From contig DATMRF010000104.1 in NCBI GenBank assembly GCA_035566435.1, positions 1-57,755 on the forward strand: DNA of 57,755 nt, in the 5' to 3' direction. A program made the position numbers and the translations under genes. This DNA is from DATMRF01 sp035566435 (GTDB lineage: Bacteria; Verrucomicrobiota; Verrucomicrobiia; Limisphaerales; UBA8199). Numbering within the stretch: the stretch's first letter is position 1; each line of letters starts with the position of its first letter. This document shows, piece by piece, positions 15,560 to 24,101 of this stretch. The notes beneath the pieces are model-generated. The model saw only the letters and a program-made list of their open reading frames with translations. It made no database searches and was not told the origin of the DNA.

Positions 15560-16222
15560 ATGAGAACCCGTCGGGCCAGGCTCAGGCGTGATACCAGGGA
15601 AACCCGCATCGCCATCAAACTCAACATCGATGGCGCGGGCGAAGCTTCGATTCGAACCGGCGTCCCGTTCTTCGACCACATGCTGACCCTGTTTGCCAAG
15701 CACGCGGTGATCGATTTGGAGCTTCATTGCCGGGGAGATTTAAGCGTAGATGCGCACCACACCGTGGAGGATTGCGGGATAGCGCTGGGGCAGGCCTTTC
15801 TTAAAGCGCTGGGAGACAAGAAGGGGATTCGCCGCTACGGTACCGGTTTTGACCCGCGCAACCCATTCACGGGGGAGGCCCATGTGCCGATGGACGAATG
15901 CCTGGCCCGGTGCGTCATTGATTTCAGCGGCCGGCCTTACCTGGTCTGGCGCGGGTTGAAGGAGGTCGCTTACAAATCGGTCAACCGGGCGGAGAAGCAA
16001 CAAGACATGTCCAGCGCTTTCCGATTCGGACTGGCACGGGAATTCTTCCAGGCTTTTGCCAATGAAGCTCGGTGCAACCTCCATTTGGAACTGCTTTACG
16101 GGGATGAGCCGCATCACATCGCCGAGGCGTTGTTTAAGGCGTTCGCCAAAGCGGTAGATTTTGCCTGTCAGCGAGATCCGCGGATTTCGGGCCGGCTGCC
16201 GTCAACCAAAGGCAAACTCTGA
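15560..16222 (+). CDS. hisB: imidazoleglycerol-phosphate dehydratase
   Basis: 220 residues from ATG 15560. It catalyses the sixth step of histidine biosynthesis, dehydrating imidazole-glycerol phosphate. Metal-ligand and active-site motifs are all present: FFDHMLTLFAKH, DAHHTVEDCGIALGQA, then PMDECLAR, DFSGRPYLVW and H-H-I-A-E-A-L-F-K-A-F-A-K-A. Compared with typical enzymes (about 195 residues) there is an extra stretch of about 11 residues between GIRRYG and HVPMDE (TGFDPRNPFTGEA). This lies in the loop preceding the second half-domain and is in frame. The rest is normal, so the enzyme is expected to work. Confidence 0.95.
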   Translation: MRTRRARLRRDTRETRIAIKLNIDGAGEASIRTGVPFFDHMLTLFAKHAVIDLELHCRGDLSVDAHHTVEDCGIALGQAFLKALGDKKGIRRYGTGFDPRNPFTGEAHVPMDECLARCVIDFSGRPYLVWRGLKEVAYKSVNRAEKQQDMSSAFRFGLAREFFQAFANEARCNLHLELLYGDEPHHIAEALFKAFAKAVDFACQRDPRISGRLPSTKGKL

Positions 16223-16279
16223 GGAGAATTCCAAGCCCAATTTGCGTTGAATAACCCAGCCAGGCTCGCCGTCGAAACC

Positions 16280-16879
16280 ATGACCGAAACAGATCATTCC
16301 GCAGCAGATGATCGGGTACTGGTGCGAGCGGCGCAGCAGGGCGACATGACAGCATTTGAGGAGCTGATTGCCCGGCACCGCGACAAGATTTACGCGCGCG
16401 CTTACAGCATGATGCGGAATGAAGAAGAAGCGATTGATCTTTCTCAGGAAGCCTGGGTGAAGGGCTGGCAGCGGCTGGCGCAGTTCCATGGCGAATCCGG
16501 CTTCGGCACCTGGATGACCCGTATCGTGATCAACCTTTGCCTGGACCAGTTGCGCAAGCACAAGCGCCAGCGGACCGAGTCCATCGAAGAGATGAGCGAG
16601 GAATCCGGCGGAGTCGAACGGCAGATGCCGGTGGTGACAGTGAACCCGACTGCCGGACTGGAGCGCGGCGAACTCCGGCAACGCATCGACCGCGCGCTCG
16701 GGCAACTGTCCTACGAGCATCGGACGGCGCTGGTGCTGCATGAATTTGAAGAATTGGAATATAAACAAATCGCAAAAGTGATGGGTTGCTCGATTGGCAC
16801 GGTGATGTCGCGGTTGTTTTACGCGCGCCGCAAAATGGCGGCCCTGCTGGCGGATTTGAAAAACGAAGACGGGAAATGA
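16280..16879 (+). CDS. ECF-type sigma-70 family RNA polymerase sigma factor
   Basis: 199 residues from ATG 16280. Region 2 (F-E-E-L-I-A-R-H-R-D-K-I-Y-A-R-A, then DLSQEAWVKGWQRLAQFHGE, TWMTRIVINLCLDQLRKHKR) and region 4 (L-S-Y-E-H-R-T-A-L-V-L-H-E-F-E, EYKQIAKVMGCSIGTVMSRL) are intact, as in the RpoE-like group. It overlaps the next gene by 4 bp (ATGA). That gene has the features of its anti-sigma factor, so the pair probably responds to an envelope signal. Target promoters cannot be inferred from this window. Confidence 0.95.
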   Translation: MTETDHSAADDRVLVRAAQQGDMTAFEELIARHRDKIYARAYSMMRNEEEAIDLSQEAWVKGWQRLAQFHGESGFGTWMTRIVINLCLDQLRKHKRQRTESIEEMSEESGGVERQMPVVTVNPTAGLERGELRQRIDRALGQLSYEHRTALVLHEFEELEYKQIAKVMGCSIGTVMSRLFYARRKMAALLADLKNEDGK

Positions 16880-17379
16880 TGGAATACAATGACCAATTGA
16901 AGCTCCAGGCCTACCTGGATGGCGAACTGCCCGAAGGCGAAGCGGCCCGGTGGGCTGAGCGCCTGGCCCGGGACCAGGAGGCGGCGGCGTTGCTGACCGA
17001 ATTACGGCAGACCCGCGAATGCCTGGGCGGCTTCGAGGAAGGGGTCAAACTTCCCGAAACGCGCGAGTTTTACTGGTCGAAGATTCAACGCGAAATCGAG
17101 CGGCTGGAAACGCCTCGGCCGGCAGCAACAGCCACCCTGACGGTATGGGCCAGACTGCGCAGGCTTCTGGTTCCCGCAGCGGGACTGGCTGTAGTCGCCG
17201 TTGCCGCATTGGTTGCAGCTTACCGTTCCGGGCCGACCATGGTCGCGACCGAAACCGCGGTTGCCGACTCCGGGGCGATGATCTATCACGATTATGCCGC
17301 CGGGGCGACCTTCGTTTGGTTATCTTATCCCGCTGACGACGATGTTGCGGATATCGATGAGGAGGCTACACTCGATTAA
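16876..17379 (+). CDS. putative anti-sigma factor, single-pass membrane protein
   Basis: 167 residues. The start ATG overlaps the sigma factor stop. The cytoplasmic N-terminus reads MEYNDQLKLQAYLDGELPEG, the L-x-AYLDGEL start common to zinc-less and zinc-dependent anti-sigma domains. One membrane helix follows (about residues 98-120, LVPAAGLAVVAVAALVAAY), then a short extracytoplasmic acidic tail. No His-x3-Cys-x2-Cys zinc motif is seen. The gene order and coupling make it the probable regulator of the upstream sigma factor. Confidence 0.8.
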   Translation: MMEYNDQLKLQAYLDGELPEGEAARWAERLARDQEAAALLTELRQTRECLGGFEEGVKLPETREFYWSKIQREIERLETPRPAATATLTVWARLRRLLVPAAGLAVVAVAALVAAYRSGPTMVATETAVADSGAMIYHDYAAGATFVWLSYPADDDVADIDEEATLD

Positions 17380-17382
17380 CCG

Positions 17383-17844
17383 ATGAGTGTATTACAATTT
17401 CCGCGGGTCTTAATTTGGCTGGTGGCTTCGTTGTTTTTGGTCGCCGGCTCCGCCACCTGTACCCAGGCGGCAGAGGAGATGAAAATCAGAGCGGTGCTGG
17501 TGTGGGCGACAGATGATGCGAACCCACCGGCTGGCAAGAACTATCAACCGGTGGCCGCCGAGATCCGGAAGCGACTCCGAGCCCTTAAATGGAAGAATTA
17601 TTTCGAGGTCAAACACATTGATTTTACGGCCTCAAGTTTGTCGCATAAAAGCGTGCCGGTTAGCGACAAGTGCTCGCTGGACGTTCGGGCTCTGGGCAAT
17701 TCGCAAGTCGAGGTTACTCTCATCGGCAAGGGCAAAGTGGTCGGCACGGTGAAAGGAGCGCTGCCCAAGAACGAGATCCTGGTACCCGGAGGCGACGCGC
17801 CCAACGACACCGCCTGGCTGGTCATTCTGAAGCGGCTCGATTAG
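17383..17844 (+). CDS. exported protein of unknown function, third gene of sigma operon
   Basis: 153 residues, starting 3 bp after the anti-sigma stop and so in the same operon. A signal peptide (VLIWLVASLFLVAGSATCTQAAEE) is followed by about 120 residues. That mature part has alternating strands, a conserved-looking VWATDDANPPAGKNYQPV segment and a C-terminal D-T-A-W-L-V-I-L-K. I recognise no family. The context suggests an envelope protein under the ECF sigma factor. Confidence 0.72.
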   Translation: MSVLQFPRVLIWLVASLFLVAGSATCTQAAEEMKIRAVLVWATDDANPPAGKNYQPVAAEIRKRLRALKWKNYFEVKHIDFTASSLSHKSVPVSDKCSLDVRALGNSQVEVTLIGKGKVVGTVKGALPKNEILVPGGDAPNDTAWLVILKRLD

Positions 17845-17935
17845 CGGCGCCATTGGCCGTGACCCGCAACGCCACGCGCGCTCGCAGGTGGCGTCGAGGC
17901 CAGATTTGATCTTCGGTTTTGTTCCGCTGGCCTTC

Positions 17936-19903
17936 TCAGCCGCCCACGCTGGCCATTTCCTCATTAGTCGCCACGTTGACGATCTTAAACTGCTCGGCGT
18001 GGAGCGCCGGGTCCGCGCGGAACGACAGCTTGCCGAAGTAGCGCTTTTCCATCTCGATGAGGTGTTTCTCGTCCTCGGTGCGCAACCGTTCGAGGATGGT
18101 GGGATGGACCACAATTCGCAACTGGAAGTCCGATTCGTCGCGCGAACGCTTCTTCAGGATTTCGCTGAGTTTGCGCTGGATTTCGACGCTCATCGTGAGG
18201 GCACTCTTGACCTTCCCTCGGCCCTTGCAGTACGGACAATCGTCATAGACCGCCGCGTGAACGCTTTCGGAATGACGCTGGCGGGTCATCTCCATCAATC
18301 CCAGTTGGGAGATCGGCAGCACGTGGGTCTTGGCCTTATCCCGGCGCAATCCTTCCTTCATTCGTTGATAGACCTGCTGCTGGTCGCGGCGGGATTTCAT
18401 GTCGATGAAATCGAGCACGATCAGACCGCCCATATTGCGCAGACGCAATTGGCGGGAGATCTCCTCGGCGGCCTCGAGGTTGACTTTCAGAATCGAGGCT
18501 TCCTGGTCCTTGCCGCCCTTGTGACGGCCGGTGTTGACGTCGATGGCCACCAACGCTTCGGTTTCGTCCACGACGATATAGCCGCCGCTCTTGAGGTGAA
18601 CCTGGCGCGAGAAGGCATTTTCCAACTGGCGCGTGATGTTGAAGCGATCGAAGATCGGCTGCGGGTCGGCGTAGAGTTTAACCTTATCCGCGGAGCGCTT
18701 GGAGATTTTGGAAATCATTTCCCGCATTCGTTCGCAGGCTTTCGGGCTGTCCACGACGATGCGTTCAACGTCTTCGGTCAAAAAGTCACGGACCGTGCGT
18801 TCGATGAGATCCGGTTCCTGGAAGACGCACGTGGCCATGGGCTGGGTCTTGATGCGGTCCTGGATTTGGTGCCACTCCTCGAGCAGCAGGGCCAGGTCCC
18901 GCACAAAATAACGGGTTTGCTGGGCCTCGCCGACGGTGCGCATGATGACGCCCATCCCTTCAGGGATGGTCAGCTCACGGAGGATTTTCTTCAGGCGCTG
19001 GCGCTCCTGCGGGTTTTCAATTTTGCGGGAGATGCCGCTCTGGTCCGAGTTGGGCAGCAAAACCAGGTAACGGCCAGGCAGGACGATGTTGGTCGTCACA
19101 CGGGGTCCCTTGGTGCCGATCGGTCCCTTGGTCACTTGAACGATGATGTCGCTGCCCGGCGGATAAACGCGCGGGATATCTTTCTGGGTGATTTTGGGTT
19201 TGTCGCGCCGTCTGCCTTCACGTTCGACGATTTCGACGCCGCTGTCGAAGCTGCTGGGCACGATGTCCCAGTAATGGAGAAAGGCATTCTTTTCGAAGCC
19301 GATATCAACGAAGGCGGCTTTCAAGCCGTCTTCCAGGTTGCGCACTTTGCCCTTGAAGATGCTGCCGACGAGGCGCTCCTCGGTCGTCCGTTCGATGTTG
19401 AACTCTTCCAACCTGCCTTCTTCGAGGACGGCGACGCGAGTTTCGAGCGTTTCGGTGTTGATGATGACCTCTTTATGGGCCCGTTTGACGGGCTTAATCA
19501 GGCGCTGCACCCTCTTGACGAGGGTGTTCGCCATCGTCTTGATGCTATCCACGAGGCCGCGGGATTGTTCCCGCACGGGCACCGGCTCGAAGGGTTTTTC
19601 CTCGTGTACCTCGGCGGGAGTGGCCAGGTTCGGTTGGCGGAAGTCCCGCTTGCCGGGTGGCGGCGCTGCTGCCGGCGGCGCGGCTCCCTCAGGCGGGAGG
19701 CCGGCAGCGATGTTTTCAGAGCGTTCGATCTCATGGGCGTGGCGGCGCTCATAAACCTTTTCGGGCGCGCTCTGGTCGCCCGTCGCTTCGGCGCGGGCCT
19801 GGAGGGCATCGCGGTCGGTGCGTTGTTGCATGTGGCCCAGTCCGCCGCTAGGGCGGAAGCGCATGCCTCCGCGGCGACGCCGGGAAAAATTTCTGTCACT
19901 CAT
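17936..19903 (-). CDS. rng: ribonuclease G/E family endoribonuclease
   Basis: 655 residues. A disordered basic N-terminal extension (about 150 residues with R-R-R-R-G-G, Pro-rich) precedes the catalytic part. The S1 domain region reads EERLVGSIFKGKVRNLEDGLKAAF and D-I-G-F-E-K-N-A-F-L-H. Then come the RNase-H-like part and the DNase I-like part with its catalytic Asp pair in SGGYIVVDETEALVAIDVNTG (metal-binding D...D). The Zn-link CPYC motif (DDCPYCKGRGKV) follows, and a small C-domain. It cleaves single-stranded AU-rich RNA in rRNA and mRNA processing. It begins 1 bp from the rodA stop and is the last gene of the cell-shape operon, an order also seen for rng near mre genes in other bacteria. 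Confidence 0.95.
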   Translation of the reverse strand: MSDRNFSRRRRGGMRFRPSGGLGHMQQRTDRDALQARAEATGDQSAPEKVYERRHAHEIERSENIAAGLPPEGAAPPAAAPPPGKRDFRQPNLATPAEVHEEKPFEPVPVREQSRGLVDSIKTMANTLVKRVQRLIKPVKRAHKEVIINTETLETRVAVLEEGRLEEFNIERTTEERLVGSIFKGKVRNLEDGLKAAFVDIGFEKNAFLHYWDIVPSSFDSGVEIVEREGRRRDKPKITQKDIPRVYPPGSDIIVQVTKGPIGTKGPRVTTNIVLPGRYLVLLPNSDQSGISRKIENPQERQRLKKILRELTIPEGMGVIMRTVGEAQQTRYFVRDLALLLEEWHQIQDRIKTQPMATCVFQEPDLIERTVRDFLTEDVERIVVDSPKACERMREMISKISKRSADKVKLYADPQPIFDRFNITRQLENAFSRQVHLKSGGYIVVDETEALVAIDVNTGRHKGGKDQEASILKVNLEAAEEISRQLRLRNMGGLIVLDFIDMKSRRDQQQVYQRMKEGLRRDKAKTHVLPISQLGLMEMTRQRHSESVHAAVYDDCPYCKGRGKVKSALTMSVEIQRKLSEILKKRSRDESDFQLRIVVHPTILERLRTEDEKHLIEMEKRYFGKLSFRADPALHAEQFKIVNVATNEEMASVGG

Positions 19904-19904
19904 G

Positions 19905-21116
19905 TTAATAAGCCTTTCGGTAGATATAGACGTTTTGGAGGAAGCCCATGGCGATTAACGAGCCGAGCACTGAGGACCCACCGTAAGAGAGCAGCGGCAG
20001 TGGCACGCCCGTCACAGGCATAATGCGAATATTCATGCCGATATTGATGAAAACGTGGCTGAAGAGGAGCGTGACGACGCCCACAGCCAGCAACCGACCG
20101 AGGCGATCGCGCGCCTGACCGGCGATTCTGATTCCGGTGAACAGCACCGTTCCGTACAGCGTGAGCACGAGCACGCTGCCGACGAATCCCTTCTCCTCGG
20201 CAATAACGGAGAAGATGAAATCGTTGTGCGCCACGGCCCGCGGCAAGTAGCCCAAGGCATTTTGCGTGCCCTGCCGCCAACCTTTGCCCGTCAGCCCCCC
20301 CGAGCCGACGGAAATCAACGCCTGCCGCACGTTGTGCGAGTCGTCAAACTGCTGTTTTCGCAGGCGCTCTCTCTCCGCCTTCGACGCACCGGAAGGCGGA
20401 GTATAATCTCGATTGAAGTACACCTTCAGCCGTCGCTCCTGGTAATCTTCCAACTTGAACACTTGCCAGTTGGACGGCATGAAGAGGACGTTTGCCAGGA
20501 AGAGAACTCCCAACAGGGCGACACCGCCCAGCAACTGGAGCAGAAAACTTTTTGGCGCGCCGGCGGCGTAAAGCATCATCAGGCCGGTTGGCAGCAGCAC
20601 GAGCGCCGAGCCAAGGTCCGGCTCTTTCATGATCAGCAGGAATGGCAGCAACATGAGCCCCAGAGACTTTAGGAACATGAGGGGGGCCCGCAACTCATCG
20701 ATGGGACGGCTCAGGAAGTGTGCCTGAGCGAGAATGAACGCCAGCTTGGCGAACTCAGAGGGCTGGAACTGGAGGAAGCCAAGGTCGATCCAACGCATGG
20801 CGCCCCAGCCGTGAGTCGTTCCGACATGGGGAATGAGGACTGCGAGCAGTGGCAGGATGGAGAGCCAATACGCGACGAATGCCCAGCGGGCCAGGATGCG
20901 GTAATCCACCAGGCAGACGCCGATGGCGGCGCCGATTCCGAGCGCATACCAGACGACTTGCCGGAACCAGCTTTGCGCGTACCAGACAGTGTTCGCCTCG
21001 CTCGCCATGCGGGCGCTATAGACGAACAGGGCCCCGAGCAGCATCAATCCGCACAAGGCGGCGATTTGCAGCTTGTCCAGGCGGGATTGAGGTTCGTTCA
21101 GGCCGGCGTCAAACAT
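19905..21116 (-). CDS. rodA: RodA, SEDS-family peptidoglycan glycosyltransferase
   Basis: 403 residues with about ten membrane helices. Signature motifs: GTTHGWGAMRWIDLGFLQFQPSEFAKLAFIL (SEDS R-W-I-x2-G...Q-P-S-E), MKEPDLGSALVLLP (D-L-G-S/T-A), catalytic-site-associated H-N-D-F-I-F-S-V-I-A-E-E, and FINIGMNIRIMPVTGVPLPLLSYGGSSVL near the end. RodA polymerises lipid II during lateral wall growth together with the PBP2 encoded next to it. The mrdA stop is 145 bp upstream across a repeat-filled spacer. Confidence 0.96.
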   Translation of the reverse strand: MFDAGLNEPQSRLDKLQIAALCGLMLLGALFVYSARMASEANTVWYAQSWFRQVVWYALGIGAAIGVCLVDYRILARWAFVAYWLSILPLLAVLIPHVGTTHGWGAMRWIDLGFLQFQPSEFAKLAFILAQAHFLSRPIDELRAPLMFLKSLGLMLLPFLLIMKEPDLGSALVLLPTGLMMLYAAGAPKSFLLQLLGGVALLGVLFLANVLFMPSNWQVFKLEDYQERRLKVYFNRDYTPPSGASKAERERLRKQQFDDSHNVRQALISVGSGGLTGKGWRQGTQNALGYLPRAVAHNDFIFSVIAEEKGFVGSVLVLTLYGTVLFTGIRIAGQARDRLGRLLAVGVVTLLFSHVFINIGMNIRIMPVTGVPLPLLSYGGSSVLGSLIAMGFLQNVYIYRKAY

Positions 21117-21261
21117 GCGGGGAGGGGAGCGGGGTGATGGAGTAATGGAGTGATGGAGTGGTGGAGTGATCGGAGCGCCAGGGGCCTTCCCAAAATCGTG
21201 TTACGGCCGCATTCCAGCATTCCAATACTCCAATACTCTAATGCCCCAGTATTCCAGTCCT
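21117..21261. repeat. octamer-like TGATGGAG / CCAATACT repeats in the mrdA-rodA gap
   Basis: TGATGGAG, TAATGGAG, TGATGGAG, TGGTGGAG run head to tail at about 21134-21165. They are followed after about 45 bp by partly complementary words (ATTCCAGCATTCCAATACTCC, about 21211-21240). The two arms may pair, forming a hairpin within the operon transcript. Confidence 0.7.
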
Positions 21262-23310
21262 TCATGGTTGCTCCGTTCTTGCCAGGGTGTCTTTTTTGCC
21301 GGTCGCGGTTTGGTCGCGCTTCATCAGAGCGGCGTAAACCGGACCGGCGACCGGTGAGCAGCTTTCGCCGCCCGACTTGCCGTCTTCGACCATGACGACC
21401 ACAGCCCAACGCGGTTGCTCGAAGGGAGCGAAGGAGGCGAACCAGGTGGTTTGTCCGGTCTTGGTGTTCCGCACGTCCTGGACCTGAGCAGTGCCGGTTT
21501 TGCCGCAAATGTGCAGTCCGGGAAGCGGGTCATGCTCTCGCACACGGCGGCCCGTGCCGTCCGGGTCTTCGGTTTCAGCCAGCATGGCGAGGCGAAGGAT
21601 GTCGAGGCTTCGCTTGCTGACGAGGATCTGGTCTCTCGCCCGGGGGGCCGGGAAGACTTCCGGAGGTTCACCCGAGAGCGGGTCCGCCGCTTCGATACGC
21701 GCGACGAGCCTTGGCCACAAGACCGTGCCGCCATTGGCGATGGCGGAGGTCAGGACGGCGATCTGGAGAGGTGTGACCCAAACGGGGTCCTGGCCGATGC
21801 AGAGGTTGGCGGTATTGCGATCACCCCAGCCGTCGGAGAGGCGATCGAGCCTTGGGAACGAGCCGGCGACTTCCTGGCGGGTATTCAGGCCGGTGCGCTC
21901 GCCAAAGTGGAAACGCTGCGCGAGGCGCACGATCCGATCCGGCCCGACTTTGAGGCCGTTGAAGATGAAGTAGGAGTTGCTCGACTTCATGATGGCGCGG
22001 CGGAAGTCGTAGGCGCCCGGCGACACGAGGTCGCGCACGATGTGGGAGCCGACCTTAATGCAGCCATGGCCCGGCTCACGCGGGTTTTCGGCGACCATAT
22101 ATTTCTCGTCCGGGTTAAGGCCGGCATCGAGCGCGGCCAGGCCGACGACCGTCTTGAAAATGGAGCCAGGCATGTAGTTTTCCTGGGTCGCCCGGTTTTT
22201 TTCCGCATGCAGGGCGGTGATGCGTTGCCATTCCTCGCGGGAAAGTCGCTGGATAAACTGATTGGGATCGAGCGTCGGCGAGGAGGCCATCGCCAAGATA
22301 TCTCCAGTGCGGACGTCCATGACGACGACCGCGCCGCGGACGGGACCGGTGTAGGTGACCGGGGCGTTGCGAAGGGCTTGCTCCGCCGCCTGCTGAACTG
22401 ACAGGTCGAGCGTGAGCAAGACGTTGTGGCCAGGCTCGGCCGGGCTCCAGACGTTCTCGGTCTGGCGGTAACCGATATTGTTGACCAGGACCGATTTGGC
22501 GCCGGCCATGCCGCGCAACTCTTTGTCGTAACCATACTCGATGCCAACGTCTCCCCGGTAATCCGGCAGGCGATACGAGAAGGAGGCCTCTTCGCCCTCG
22601 GCGGAACTGTCATCGCGTTTCAACCGTCCCAGCAGATGCGCCGCAGCAGTGCCAAACGGATAAACGCGGGTGGACTGGACCTCGAGATCAACGCCAAGCG
22701 GGCTGGTGGATTGCTCCTCAAAGCGGGCGATGTTCGTGGGGTCAAGGTTTTGGACGACCGGGAAGGGGAGCACCAGCCGGGTTGCGTAGTGCTTCTCAAA
22801 ATTAGTAGGGTCCAGGGAGACGTTTTCCTGCAGGCGCTGGCTGACCTGCATGACGACGTTGCTGGCGACCTCATACCGCGCTCTTTCCTGAAGCGATTCC
22901 TTTTGCTTGGTTGAGAGCAGGAACTGCTTGCGCTCGGTCTTGGTGAGCCGGCGGCCGAGGGACTTTTCCGCTTGGGCGACGCGGCGGCTTTGGTCGGCGC
23001 GGGCGGCAGCGATTTCTTTTGCGCTGGCGCTGCGGAAGGGTTTGCTGAGTTCCTCGAGATACAGGCTGACATTATAGGTCGGCCGGTTTTCCGCCAGGAC
23101 GGCGCCGTTGCGGTCGACGATCTTGCCACGAACAGCGGGGATGCGCACGGTGCGGAAGGACTGGTTCTCCAAATCGGTCTGATAGTCGCGCGCGGAAACG
23201 ACCTGCACCCACCACAAGCCAGCCAGGAGCAGACCCAGGCCGCCCAACACGACCAGAGTGACCACGCGCAATTGCGGGTCATTTCGCTTTAGCTGGTCGA
23301 AGATAATCAT
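21262..23310 (-). CDS. mrdA: penicillin-binding protein 2 (peptidoglycan transpeptidase)
   Basis: 682 residues from ATG 23310 (M-I-I-F-D-Q-L); the frame is open further upstream but only through repeat sequence. One membrane anchor (about residues 17-38) is followed by a pedestal domain (RGKIVDRNGAVLAENRP), then the transpeptidase. That domain has catalytic Ser in the SxxK motif PGSIFK (MPGSIFKTVVGLAAL), SxN in SSNSYF and KTG in HICGKTGTAQV. It crosslinks peptidoglycan in the elongasome with RodA. It lies between mreD and rodA, as in many Gram-negative cell-shape operons. Confidence 0.95.
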   Translation of the reverse strand: MIIFDQLKRNDPQLRVVTLVVLGGLGLLLAGLWWVQVVSARDYQTDLENQSFRTVRIPAVRGKIVDRNGAVLAENRPTYNVSLYLEELSKPFRSASAKEIAAARADQSRRVAQAEKSLGRRLTKTERKQFLLSTKQKESLQERARYEVASNVVMQVSQRLQENVSLDPTNFEKHYATRLVLPFPVVQNLDPTNIARFEEQSTSPLGVDLEVQSTRVYPFGTAAAHLLGRLKRDDSSAEGEEASFSYRLPDYRGDVGIEYGYDKELRGMAGAKSVLVNNIGYRQTENVWSPAEPGHNVLLTLDLSVQQAAEQALRNAPVTYTGPVRGAVVVMDVRTGDILAMASSPTLDPNQFIQRLSREEWQRITALHAEKNRATQENYMPGSIFKTVVGLAALDAGLNPDEKYMVAENPREPGHGCIKVGSHIVRDLVSPGAYDFRRAIMKSSNSYFIFNGLKVGPDRIVRLAQRFHFGERTGLNTRQEVAGSFPRLDRLSDGWGDRNTANLCIGQDPVWVTPLQIAVLTSAIANGGTVLWPRLVARIEAADPLSGEPPEVFPAPRARDQILVSKRSLDILRLAMLAETEDPDGTGRRVREHDPLPGLHICGKTGTAQVQDVRNTKTGQTTWFASFAPFEQPRWAVVVMVEDGKSGGESCSPVAGPVYAALMKRDQTATGKKDTLARTEQP

Positions 23311-23494
23311 CAGCCGCGAGTGGATTGATGGAGGAACGCAGTAGTGGAGTATTGGAGCAATGGAGTGTTGGCGTAATGAAAAAACGAACGGATGGCACCA
23401 CAGGGCAATGGATCCAGCGCGCCGGAACGCAGGGTGGTGTTTCCGGGTTTTCCCATCAATCCAGTCACCCAGTAATCCAATGGTCCATTTCTTC
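23311..23494. repeat. repeat-filled spacer between mreD and mrdA
   Basis: Short TGGAGTA/TTGGAGCA/ATGGAGTG words (about 23330-23380) and complementary CCAGTCACCCAGTAATCCAATGG words (about 23460-23485) resemble those in the mrdA-rodA gap. No gene or promoter is evident. Confidence 0.5.
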
Positions 23495-24043
23495 TCATCG
23501 TCCCCTCCTGATTTCGCGGTCGGGCCGGAAGCTGGTCTGCGAAGCGCCGCGGTGGACCAGCGCTCGCTGGAGCCCATCGAAAAGTGCAAAACAAACCGGG
23601 GTGGCGAGAGCACCCCCGACCGTCATTACAACCAGTTGCCAGACCGTCCCCCAGCCAAACAATGGGGCATGACCTGCGGTCAGCAGCAACCCGAGTGTCA
23701 TCACGGGAGCGGCGCCACTGGCGGCGAGGCCCAGCACGAACTGGGCAAAGGTCTGGTCGCGTAAGATCAGCCCGCGGTTTATGTAGAGTCCCAACCCGAT
23801 CACGAAGAGGGGGAGGACACTAATGCCGAGCGGATTGGCGGAAAGCGAATCGAACCAAAGCCCTCCGCAAACGGCGAGCAGGCAAACGGTGGCGAAGTCG
23901 CTGCAGAGGCTGGCATAAACCATCAGTGCGGGCAGCAAATCCACCTGCGCTCCGAGGATGTGCCTGACTCCGCCAAAGGCGGCTTGCCAAAAGACGACCA
24001 GGAAGGCAGCGACCAGGATGAGAATGGTGTTAAGCCACGTCAT
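23495..24043 (-). CDS. mreD: rod-shape-determining protein MreD
   Basis: 182 residues from ATG 24043 (MTWLNTILILVAAFLVVFWQ). It is very hydrophobic, with five to six predicted membrane helices; F-D-S-L-S-A-N-P-L-G-I-S-V and R-G-L-I-L-R-D fit the MreD family. MreD links MreC and the cytoplasmic MreB filament to the wall enzymes. The assignment is supported as much by its place between mreC and mrdA as by the sequence, since MreD is poorly conserved. A 7-bp tandem repeat starts 2 bp before its start codon and covers the ribosome-binding position. Confidence 0.88.
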   Translation of the reverse strand: MTWLNTILILVAAFLVVFWQAAFGGVRHILGAQVDLLPALMVYASLCSDFATVCLLAVCGGLWFDSLSANPLGISVLPLFVIGLGLYINRGLILRDQTFAQFVLGLAASGAAPVMTLGLLLTAGHAPLFGWGTVWQLVVMTVGGALATPVCFALFDGLQRALVHRGASQTSFRPDREIRRGR

Positions 24044-24045
24044 TC

Positions 24046-24080
24046 GAGTGCAGAGTGCAGAGTGGAGAGTGCAGAGTGGC
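24046..24080. repeat. heptanucleotide tandem array, five GAGTGCA-type units
   Basis: GAGTGCA, GAGTGCA, GAGTGGA, GAGTGCA, GAGTGGC lie head to tail in the mreC-mreD gap, directly upstream of the mreD start. On the mRNA strand it reads as repeated TGCACTC and offers no obvious Shine-Dalgarno, so it may tune mreD translation. Confidence 0.9.
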
Positions 24081-24101
24081 GACGATGGATAGTGAATTGT
24101 T

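Noticed and set aside
17888..20023. A 711-codon plus-strand frame
   Set aside because: It is antisense to the well-supported rng gene and has no domain of its own; a GC-rich third-position shadow.
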